From assembly GCA_001830475.1 (NCBI GenBank), contig MIAC01000136.1:1-5801 (forward strand): a stretch of 5,801 nucleotides of DNA, given 5' to 3'. Each line of letters begins with the position of its first letter. Positions within the stretch are counted from its first letter, which is position 1. Origin of the DNA: Rhodospirillales bacterium RIFCSPLOWO2_12_FULL_67_15 (GTDB lineage Bacteria > Pseudomonadota > Alphaproteobacteria > Rhodospirillales > 2-12-FULL-67-15). Positions 1 through 4,916 of this stretch are shown here, piece by piece. The notes beneath the pieces are model-generated. The model saw nothing but the letters and a program-made list of their open reading frames with translations. It was not told the origin of the DNA and did not search any database. Both the position numbers and the translations under genes were made by a program.

Positions 1-142
1 TCCGCAACGGCAATTCCGGCGCCGCGTCGAGCGCCGCGAATACACGCAGCAGCGGCTCGGGCGGCTCCAGACCGCGCAGATCGAGGACGCGTTCACCTTC
101 GGGCGGCGCGGCGGTATCCGGCATCGGAGGCATTTTCGGCAT
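1..142 (-). CDS. DUF2249 domain protein, N-terminal part (runs off left edge)
   Basis: Read on the minus strand, the frame gives MPKMPPMPDTAAPPEGERV followed by LDLRGLEPPEPLLRVFAALD, which matches the opening of DUF2249 domains (an LD-L/V-R-x-LEPPEP strand and turn followed by a helix). These are small TusA/SirA-like proteins of unknown biochemical role, often found beside denitrification, NO-stress and hemerythrin genes. Three in-frame ATGs are possible, at 142, 133 and 124. The one at 124 leaves the N-terminal length most usual for the family, but no clear Shine-Dalgarno sequence precedes any of them; the best purine run, AAGG, lies 14 bases before the ATG at 142. The C-terminus is outside the window. 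An FNR-type box lies just upstream at 159-172. The family call is from the motif only; the function is unknown. Confidence 0.72.
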   Translation of the reverse strand, partial: MPKMPPMPDTAAPPEGERVLDLRGLEPPEPLLRVFAALDAAPELPLR

Positions 143-158
143 CCGGCGCACGGCGGCC

Positions 159-172
159 TTGATGTGTATTAA
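159..172 (-). promoter_or_regulatory. FNR/Dnr-type binding site upstream of the DUF2249 gene
   Basis: The plus strand reads TTGATGTGTATTAA, which matches TTGAT-N4-ATCAA at 9 of 10 fixed positions. On the DUF2249 strand a -10-like GAAAAT (132-137, 4 of 6) is centred 31 bases downstream of the box centre, close to the class II activator geometry. That would put the transcript start at about 125, next to the ATG at 124, so the message would be nearly leaderless. The site could instead belong to another start or to the plus strand, where no good -10 is seen. Confidence 0.5.
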
Positions 173-179
173 GCGTTAA

Positions 180-323
180 GCGGACGCCGCGCTGCGCTGG
201 CTCGAGCAGTTGCGCGGCGCGCGCTTCGAGAACCGCCAGCTCGTTTTCTTCGCCATCATCCTGCCGCTCGCGCTGCTCACGTTCTGGCTGTTGCAGGCCT
301 TCGGCCCGCCGACGGGAACATGA
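180..323 (+). pseudogene. Short single-helix membrane protein frame without a clear start
   Basis: This open stretch of 47 codons and a TGA encodes a charged amphipathic segment (RWLEQLRGARFENRQ) followed by one membrane helix (LVFFAIILPLALLTFWLLQA) and the tail FGPPTGT. Its similarity to a second partial copy at 2347-2409 shows the protein sequence has been under selection, at least formerly. No ATG or GTG lies in frame after the TAA at 177-179. An in-frame ATG at 162 is cut off by that TAA after five codons, and the only alternatives are CTG at 192 and TTG at 210, neither with a good ribosome binding site. It may be a decayed gene, or a real small protein with a rare start. The short helix plus GPPT tail recalls NapE/TorE-type small proteins, but the match is too weak to name it. 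Confidence 0.45.
261..323 (+). repeat. Imperfect direct repeat, copy 1 (63 bp)
   Basis: Aligned without gaps to 2347-2409, 49 of 63 bases are identical, and the encoded ends share 14 of 20 residues (PLAL-TFWLL-AFGP core and a shared TGA). Both copies are on the plus strand and lie on either side of the PQQ dehydrogenase gene. Most differences fall at third positions or are conservative, so the copies look like diverged coding sequence rather than a recent target-site duplication. Confidence 0.8.
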
Positions 324-336
324 TGGACATGGCGCC

Positions 337-2328
337 TCAATCCGGCAGAGCAAACGCGACCAACGCATCGCCAGACTCGGTGAAGCCGTGCCCGCCAGCA
401 GCGATTACCAGGAACTGCTTGCTCTTACCGCCGATGCGGTAGGTCATCGGTGTTGCGTTGCCGGTATAGGGCAGCCGGTGGCTCCACAGTTCCTTGCCGT
501 TTGTCGCATCGAACGCGCGGATGGTTTTTTCCGTGGTCGCCGCAATGAACACCAGCCCGCCGGCAGTTACGATTGAACCGCCCAAGGTCAAGGCGCCGGT
601 ATCCAACAGCCAAAACGGCCAAGGCGCTCGATCCCGCGAGCTTCCCAGGGTTCTTTCCCACAGGACCTTACCGGATTTGACGTCTACGGCCGCGAGCGTT
701 CCCCATGGCGGCGGCGAACATGGCATGCCGAGTTTTGACAGCAACGGGTAGCGCTTCACCCCGTAGGGCGTGCCCAGCATTGGATTAAAAGTGCCCGGCC
801 GATACTTTGTCTTGTCAATCTTGTCGTACTTGTCGCGCGGAATCAGCTGATCCACCATGGCAACCCGTGACATGTTGACGTACAGGATTGCATTCGTCGG
901 ATCGATCGAAACCCCGCCCCAGTTGGCGCCACCCAGCGGACCTGGGTACATGACCGTGCCTCGTGCCGACGGTGGCGTGAATATTCCTTCCGTGCGCAGC
1001 CTGGCAATCTTGTCGCGGCAGTCGTTGCGATCGTAGAACGTCAACCCCCAGGCTTCGTCTACCCCCAATCTTGTTGGATGTAGCGGCGCTGGATGCGTAG
1101 GGAAAGGCTGGGTCGGGGATGCCAGTTCCCCGGGCACGTCGCTCTTTGGCACTGGCCGCTCATCGACGGGGAACAGCGGCTTGCCTGTCTCGCGGTCCAG
1201 CAGGAATATGTGGCCGGTCTTGGTCGCCTGTGCGACGGCAGGAACGCCGGCGGCGACCGACGGACTCTGGAACAACGCGGGCTGCGAGCCGACGTCGTAG
1301 TCCCACAGGTCGTGGTGCACCGTTTGGAAATGCCAGCGCACCACCCCTGTGCCCGCATCGAGTGCTACGACGGAACTCGCGTAATGATCAAGGCCCTTGC
1401 GCTGGCCGCCGTAGACATCGGGCGCCGCGTTTCCCGTCGGAGCAAATACGAGATCGCGGACCTCGTCGGCCGAAAAAAGCGACCACACGTTGGGCGTACC
1501 GGACTGGTAGCGCCGCGCGGCCTCATCCTCCGGAGACTTCTTCCATCCAGGCGGCACCGGGTCCCAAGCCCAGCGCAACGCACCACTGCGCACGTCGAAA
1601 GCGCGCACCACACCGGAGGGCGCATTAGAACGCTGGTCGTCGGCGACGAGCGCGCCGACCACGACCACATCGCGCACGACAATCGGCGGCGACGTAACGT
1701 AGTACTCCCATGCGGGCACATCACCGAGGCCTTCGCGCAATGACACGCGCCCTTCCTTCCCGAATCCGGCGCATGGCTTTCCGGTTTTCGCATCTACCGC
1801 GATGAGCTCGGAATCCATGGTGCCCTCGAAAATGCGCTCGCGGCAGACTGCATCAGAACCGGGCTGCGGATCTGCCCAGTACGACACACCGCGGCAGTTG
1901 GGCGCATAGAACGTCTTCAGCTTCTTCGTCCTGATCGCCGGATCAAAAACCCAGCGTTCCTTGCCGGACTCTGCGTCCAAGGCAAAGATCCGGTTATAAG
2001 GCGTGCAGTAGTACAGGGTGTCGCCAATCACGAGCGGCGTCACCTGGAGGCTCGTTTTTGAACGACCGTTCTTGCCGTCAGACCAATCGCCCGAGCGATG
2101 TTCCCAGGCCACCGAGAGTGCGTTGACATTTCCCCGGTTGATCTGCGTCAGCGGCGAGTATTTGAGCCCGCCCTGGTCACCGCCGTAATGACGCCATTCG
2201 GCGGTGGGACCGGAGTAGTCGATGCCGGTCTTCGGGCCTTCGCCGCACGCGCCTACCGCGAGCGTGGCAAGGCATGCCAAACAACGGGCCGCTTGCCCGC
2301 TTGGACGCAAAAACTCTGTTGGTCGCAT
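337..2328 (-). CDS. PQQ-dependent dehydrogenase, glucose/quinate dehydrogenase type, predicted lipoprotein
   Basis: This 663-residue protein is a quinoprotein beta-propeller of the Gcd/QuiA/SldA type, which oxidises a sugar, polyol or cyclic acid in the periplasm and passes electrons to the respiratory chain. Blade motifs of the form A/L-x-D-x-x-x-G-x-x-x-W recur, for example at 116-126 (ALDAESGKERW), 243-253, 321-332, 546-557 and 604-615. The active-site segment VHHDLWDYD is at 337-345. D343 and K370 are 27 apart, as are catalytic Asp466 and Lys493 in E. coli Gcd. NWGG (469-472) and CSPPPWG (537-543) are further family motifs. The five-helix anchor of membrane Gcd is absent; instead a signal segment ends in a lipobox VGAC, with C28 as the lipid site. 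CTPYN (108-112) has Tyr where many relatives have His. The ATG at 2328 lacks a clear ribosome binding site. Hand-counted lines run at about 52-70% GC, lower than the flanks. The substrate cannot be read from the sequence. Confidence 0.93.
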   Translation of the reverse strand: MRPTEFLRPSGQAARCLACLATLAVGACGEGPKTGIDYSGPTAEWRHYGGDQGGLKYSPLTQINRGNVNALSVAWEHRSGDWSDGKNGRSKTSLQVTPLVIGDTLYYCTPYNRIFALDAESGKERWVFDPAIRTKKLKTFYAPNCRGVSYWADPQPGSDAVCRERIFEGTMDSELIAVDAKTGKPCAGFGKEGRVSLREGLGDVPAWEYYVTSPPIVVRDVVVVGALVADDQRSNAPSGVVRAFDVRSGALRWAWDPVPPGWKKSPEDEAARRYQSGTPNVWSLFSADEVRDLVFAPTGNAAPDVYGGQRKGLDHYASSVVALDAGTGVVRWHFQTVHHDLWDYDVGSQPALFQSPSVAAGVPAVAQATKTGHIFLLDRETGKPLFPVDERPVPKSDVPGELASPTQPFPTHPAPLHPTRLGVDEAWGLTFYDRNDCRDKIARLRTEGIFTPPSARGTVMYPGPLGGANWGGVSIDPTNAILYVNMSRVAMVDQLIPRDKYDKIDKTKYRPGTFNPMLGTPYGVKRYPLLSKLGMPCSPPPWGTLAAVDVKSGKVLWERTLGSSRDRAPWPFWLLDTGALTLGGSIVTAGGLVFIAATTEKTIRAFDATNGKELWSHRLPYTGNATPMTYRIGGKSKQFLVIAAGGHGFTESGDALVAFALPD

Positions 2329-2331
2329 TAG

Positions 2332-2409
2332 TGGGAATGTCTAACCGCGCCGCTCGCGCTCGCCACCTTCTGGCTGCTGCGCGCGTTCGGCCCGTCGCCC
2401 GGATCATGA
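2332..2409 (+). pseudogene. 5'-truncated remnant of the small membrane-helix gene (second copy)
   Basis: The plus-strand frame that closes with TGA at 2407-2409 encodes TAPLALATFWLLRAFGPSPGS, which parallels the C-terminal end of the frame at 180-323. Similarity stops at about 2347, and a TAG at 2329-2331 closes the frame upstream, so the N-terminal half and start are missing. The break lies only about 20 bases from the start of the PQQ dehydrogenase gene, suggesting that the arrival of that gene, or a rearrangement, removed the 5' part. The remnant now forms part of the spacer between the porin and the dehydrogenase genes. Confidence 0.6.
2347..2409 (+). repeat. Imperfect direct repeat, copy 2 (63 bp)
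   Basis: Partner of 261-323 (49 of 63 bases identical, no gaps). The sequences after the two stop codons do not match, and those before the aligned block do not match either, so the shared segment is limited to the end of the coding frame. Confidence 0.8.
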
Positions 2410-2447
2410 GCGCTGCCGCCGCTGGACGGCAACCGGTTCATGCGCGG

Positions 2448-3734
2448 CTAGAACGTATGCCGCATGCCGAACTGCAAGAGGCTTGGATCCGCGCCGACGT
2501 TCGCTGCCGTCGTGTCCGTCGTGTTGGAGTAGGTGTCGTAGCGTGCCAACGCGTCGTTGGTGATCCTCTGGTAGGTGACGTAGAGGATCGAGCGCTGGGA
2601 GAGCTTGTAGCCGTAGCCGAGCGAGATGAATTTCGCGCCGCTCTCGCTGCCGAAGTTGAGCGTGCCCAGGGGCTGGGTGCCGATCGCCGGGTTGGTCACG
2701 GCGCCCACGCCCAGGCCGCCGATTCGGCCGCGCCAGTCCCCCGCCCTGGCATACGCGGCGAAGAAATAATGGCTCCCGCTTTCGTAGGTGATCGGGATGG
2801 CCCACACGTCGCGCTTGATGCCGATCGATGCGGCCGCGACCGCAGTGGTGTTGCTGACCTTCGAGGAATCCCAGATGACGCCGGCCCCGAGGCCGTTGGC
2901 GAAGCGGTAGCGCACCCCGAGACGGTTGCTGGTTATCTTCCACGCGGCGGATATCGTGCCGGCGCCGAGAAAGGCGCCGGTGGCGCCCCCGAAGCTGATG
3001 GTAGCGTTGGTGACCGCGTCCTTGTCGTGCAGATAGGCATACCGCACCTGGATGTTTCCTGATTCGTAACGTGCTGCCAGATGCCAGGCGCGGTTCTTCC
3101 TGCCGTCGCGCACGTCGCCCGCCGCGTTGAGCGGGGCTCCGTCGGTGGGCCGCGCGTAGCCCAGCGTCGCGCTGAAGCCGCTCCAGACCGGCGAATCCCA
3201 GCGCAACACGTTGCTGTAACGCGTGCCGATCGCCGGGTTGATGCTGAAGGCCGAGCCGAAGTTCTGGCTCATCGCCAGGGTCGAGGTGCTTGCGGTGGTC
3301 AGTTGCCGGCTCGGGTCGATTCCGTCCATCTCGTTGTAGTGCAGGTCCCACACCCCGATGAGGAACCTGCCGGCTGACTTGCTGCGGATCCCGATCGCGG
3401 AGTTTTTCGTGCTCCAGCCGGCGGACACCGCCCCGGCGCCGAACGCGTTGTTGCGCGTGTCGGCATTCCCGAGCACCGCGGACTCGACCTGGACGAACGC
3501 CGAGTTGCCGCCGCCCAGATCCTCGGTCACGCTGATGCGGATGTACGAATCGGTTCCGTCCCGCACCCGGTCGTGCGACTGCATGTCCTGGGCGCTCCCG
3601 CCGGTGCCGCCGGTGGCCTTGGCCGTGCCGTAGGTGACGCTCAGCGCGCCGCCGATGCTCACCGCGCTTTGCGCGAATGCGGCGGGCGTGGCGCACGCCG
3701 CCGCGACTGCGCCGGCGATCAGGGTTCTGTGCAT
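2448..3734 (-). CDS. Gram-negative general porin (Porin_4 family)
   Basis: This 428-residue protein is a 16-stranded-type outer-membrane porin that would form a trimeric channel for small hydrophilic solutes. The precursor has a signal peptide, MHRTLIAGAVAAACATPAAFA, cleaved before Q22. The mature N-terminus QSAVSIGGALSVTYG is the usual first strand of betaproteobacterial porins, alternating aromatic and aliphatic strands follow (for example GFSATLGYARP, FISLGYGYKLS, SILYVTYQRIT), and the chain ends in LLQFGMRHTF with the terminal Phe used by the BAM complex. The start at 3734 was chosen over the upstream ATG at 3776 because it begins the signal peptide directly and is preceded by GGAG seven bases away. 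An FNR-type box and a -10 lie upstream. The PQQ dehydrogenase gene follows on the same strand after 119 bases, so co-transcription is possible. Solute specificity is not evident. Confidence 0.95.
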   Translation of the reverse strand: MHRTLIAGAVAAACATPAAFAQSAVSIGGALSVTYGTAKATGGTGGSAQDMQSHDRVRDGTDSYIRISVTEDLGGGNSAFVQVESAVLGNADTRNNAFGAGAVSAGWSTKNSAIGIRSKSAGRFLIGVWDLHYNEMDGIDPSRQLTTASTSTLAMSQNFGSAFSINPAIGTRYSNVLRWDSPVWSGFSATLGYARPTDGAPLNAAGDVRDGRKNRAWHLAARYESGNIQVRYAYLHDKDAVTNATISFGGATGAFLGAGTISAAWKITSNRLGVRYRFANGLGAGVIWDSSKVSNTTAVAAASIGIKRDVWAIPITYESGSHYFFAAYARAGDWRGRIGGLGVGAVTNPAIGTQPLGTLNFGSESGAKFISLGYGYKLSQRSILYVTYQRITNDALARYDTYSNTTDTTAANVGADPSLLQFGMRHTF

Positions 3735-3740
3735 GGTTCC

Positions 3741-3750
3741 GCTCCCGTGG
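3741..3750 (-). promoter_or_regulatory. Ribosome binding site deciding the porin start
   Basis: On the minus strand the sequence before the ATG at 3734 reads GGGAGCGGAACC, giving a GGAG core with seven bases to the start codon. This supports MHRT as the N-terminus rather than the 14-residue longer reading from 3776. Confidence 0.6.
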
Positions 3751-3790
3751 CTCTGCATCCCGGCTTGACCCGGCATGACGAATCGGCAAT

Positions 3791-3796
3791 ACAGTA
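3791..3796 (-). promoter_or_regulatory. Candidate -10 element of the porin promoter
   Basis: The minus strand reads TACTGT, with its centre 31 bases downstream of the FNR-type box centre (3824.5). A start of transcription at about 3784 puts the box at about -41 and leaves an untranslated leader of roughly 50 bases. No -35 is needed at such class II promoters. The assignment rests on spacing and a weak hexamer. Confidence 0.45.
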
Positions 3797-3817
3797 GTGC
3801 AATCCGCCGCCGCGGTA

Positions 3818-3831
3818 TTAATCCAGATCAA
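3818..3831 (-). promoter_or_regulatory. FNR/Dnr-type binding site of the porin promoter
   Basis: The porin strand reads TTGATCTGGATTAA, matching TTGAT-N4-ATCAA at 9 of 10 fixed positions. It lies between the Rrf2 stop codon and the porin gene, so the porin is the only sensible target on that strand. The position relative to the candidate -10 fits activation by an FNR-family protein, implying higher porin expression under oxygen limitation or NO. Confidence 0.65.
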
Positions 3832-3867
3832 ACCGATGCCGCGCGCTAGCCGGCCAACGCCGCAGGG

Positions 3868-4314
3868 TTACCCGTGCCGCCGCCGCCGGATGAGCTTCAG
3901 CATGGTCGCGACGCTGATCGAGCGGAAGGTCGCCTTGGCGATTTCGTCGATTTCGGCGAGCACGCTGCCCACGGCGCGCTCGACGCCTGCCTCGCTGCTC
4001 GCGCGGCGGCGCCGCGGCGTGCCGCTCCTTCCCGGCGCGCGGCCGCTGCCCGGCGCGTTGATGTTCTCGAACAGCTCGATCACGTCCATCAGGGTCAGGC
4101 GCTTGGCGTTGCCGGAGAAGCGGTAGCCGCCGCCCACGCCGCGCACCGATTCGACCACGCCGGCTTGCGCCAGCGTGTGCAGCACCTTGGCGAGGTGGTG
4201 CGGCGAGATGCGGTACTTGCGCGCGATCTCGCCGGCGGAGCGCTGGCGCTCCGGTCGCGAGGCCGACTCGAGCACGCTGTAGAGCGCGAACAGGGTGTTC
4301 TTCTGCAGCTTCAT
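3868..4314 (-). CDS. Rrf2-family transcriptional regulator, cysteine-free (BadM-like candidate)
   Basis: This 148-residue protein has the Rrf2 plan: an N-terminal helix (MKLQKNTLFALYSVLESAS), a winged helix-turn-helix at about 26-67 (SAGEIARKYRISPHHLAKVL, then VRGVGGGYRF with the R-G-x-x-GG wing), then LTLMDVIELFENI and a C-terminal dimer helix ending in RRRRHG. It would bind a palindromic operator as a dimer. IscR, NsrR and RirA bind an iron-sulfur cluster through three Cys in the loop after the wing; here the whole protein has no Cys, and that loop (87-107) is rich in Gly, Pro and Arg. It should therefore sense something other than a cluster. Its ATG overlaps the stop of the upstream acetyltransferase gene (ATGA), so the two are translationally coupled. 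That pairing recalls BadL/BadM of R. palustris. The family is secure; the BadM-like role is inference. Confidence 0.92.
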   Translation of the reverse strand: MKLQKNTLFALYSVLESASRPERQRSAGEIARKYRISPHHLAKVLHTLAQAGVVESVRGVGGGYRFSGNAKRLTLMDVIELFENINAPGSGRAPGRSGTPRRRRASSEAGVERAVGSVLAEIDEIAKATFRSISVATMLKLIRRRRHG

Positions 4315-4799
4315 TCCCGGTCCGCGCCCGCCGGCTCGAGGTCGATCTCCAGCGGGATGAACGGCGCCGCCATCATCCCCTGGCTGCGGAAGAACGACAG
4401 GATCAGCTGGTTGTCGCGGGCCAGCATGGTCCGCACCTTGTGGACGCCCAGGCGCCGGAACCCCTCGCAGATCGCCTCCAGCAGCCGGCTGCCGGTGCCG
4501 GCCAGGCGCGCCCCGGGGCGCACGTTGATCGCGAATACCCAGCCGCAGCGCGGCGAACCGAACTCCCAGTCGCGCACCTCGCCGATCACGAAGCCCTCGA
4601 TGCGCCCGGCCGCCTCGGCGACGAGGAAAAAGCGCTGCTGGCGGCGCCCGGTGCCGTAACGCTGGTAGATTCCGGCCCAGTAGCCGGGTTTCGGCAGCCG
4701 CGTGATCTCCAGGTCGATGGCGGCCACGTCCTGCAGATCGCCGGCCTGGACATTGCGCACCCGCACCAGCCCCCCCGCGCCGGGACCGGGAGCGCTCAT
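4311..4799 (-). CDS. GNAT-family N-acetyltransferase (BadL-like candidate)
   Basis: This 162-residue protein has the GNAT fold. RVRNVQAGDLQDVAAIDLEI at 13-32 is the first strand and helix, RQQRFFLVAEAAGRIEGFVI spans strands 2-3, INVRPGARLAGTGSRLLEAI at 91-110 is motif A with the acetyl-CoA pyrophosphate loop R98-x-x-G-x-G103, and ARDNQLILSFFRSQGM at 127-142 is motif B. Such enzymes move an acetyl group from acetyl-CoA to an amine of a protein or small molecule. The open frame continues far upstream to 5660, but that part lies antisense to the transporter gene. The ATG at 4799 gives a normal GNAT length; its ribosome binding site is poor, and a GTG at 4766 after a G-run is a possible alternative. 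The gene ends inside the start codon of the Rrf2 gene. In R. palustris the GNAT BadL acetylates aminobenzoates and influences BadM, which makes a small-molecule substrate plausible here. Confidence 0.9.
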   Translation of the reverse strand: MSAPGPGAGGLVRVRNVQAGDLQDVAAIDLEITRLPKPGYWAGIYQRYGTGRRQQRFFLVAEAAGRIEGFVIGEVRDWEFGSPRCGWVFAINVRPGARLAGTGSRLLEAICEGFRRLGVHKVRTMLARDNQLILSFFRSQGMMAAPFIPLEIDLEPAGADRE

Positions 4800-4814
4800 C
4801 GGCCGGTGGGTTTC

Positions 4815-4828
4815 TTGAGACAGATCAA
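4815..4828 (+). promoter_or_regulatory. FNR/Dnr-type binding site in the divergent intergenic region
   Basis: TTGAGACAGATCAA matches TTGAT-N4-ATCAA at 9 of 10 fixed positions. It starts 16 bases upstream of the acetyltransferase ATG, too close to activate that gene from a class II position. For the transporter gene a class II start would be at about 4863, with a weak -10 TAGGTT (4850-4855). The box could therefore activate the transporter gene, repress the acetyltransferase gene, or both. Confidence 0.5.
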
Positions 4829-4862
4829 AGTCGGAGCCTCCAGACGGGGTAGGTTCGACAAC

Positions 4863-4897
4863 TATCGGAGTAAACAGGTATTCGAGTACTTTAATAC
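4863..4897. promoter_or_regulatory. Palindromic operator with an extra direct half-site, candidate Rrf2 site
   Basis: GTATTCGAGTACTTTAATAC (4878-4897) is a 20-bp inverted repeat in which 8 of 10 base pairs are symmetric. Its half-site TATTCGAGTA (4879-4888) recurs upstream as TATCGGAGTA (4863-4872; 8 of 10 identical, 16 bp apart) and on the other strand as TATTAAAGTA. The length and symmetry suit an Rrf2-family dimer, and the site sits between the FNR-type box and the ribosome binding site of the transporter gene, where bound protein would block transcription. Assignment to the neighbouring Rrf2 protein is inference. Confidence 0.5.
4890..4895 (+). promoter_or_regulatory. Alternative -10 element of the transporter gene
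   Basis: TTTAAT matches TATAAT at 5 of 6 positions and lies inside the palindrome, implying a transcript start at about 4902. No good -35 is found 16-18 bases upstream. This competes with the weaker TAGGTT that has the better spacing to the FNR-type box; the sequence alone does not decide between them. Confidence 0.3.
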
Positions 4898-4904
4898 TAA
4901 GGCC

Positions 4905-4911
4905 AAGGAGG
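4905..4911 (+). promoter_or_regulatory. Strong ribosome binding site of the transporter receptor gene
   Basis: AAGGAGG is a near-perfect Shine-Dalgarno sequence with five bases to the ATG at 4917. It fixes the start of the receptor gene and suggests high translation, as is usual for periplasmic binding proteins. Confidence 0.85.
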
Positions 4912-4916
4912 GGACC

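Noticed and set aside
93..368. Minus-strand 91-codon open frame across the left intergenic region
   Set aside because: It overlaps the DUF2249 start and the small membrane-helix frame, begins inside the end of the dehydrogenase gene and encodes an Arg/Glu-rich sequence with no recognisable features.
1093..1743. Plus-strand open frames inside the PQQ dehydrogenase gene
   Set aside because: They are antisense to a gene with many recognisable propeller motifs, and their products are Arg-rich without any family likeness.
2414..2431. TGCCG/CGGCA hairpin downstream of the porin as a terminator
   Set aside because: The stem is only five base pairs with an eight-base loop and no T-run on the relevant strand; it does not stand out in such GC-rich DNA.
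3788..3819. AATAC and GTATT in inverted order with 22 bases between them in the porin promoter, as a second Rrf2 operator
   Set aside because: The half-sites are in the opposite order and much farther apart than in the palindrome at 4878-4897, and five-base matches are expected by chance.
2404..3831. Minus-strand open frame of 475 codons overlapping the porin
   Set aside because: It is the neighbouring frame of the porin gene, rich in Arg, His and Gly with no domain signature, while the porin frame has a signal peptide, beta strands and a terminal Phe.
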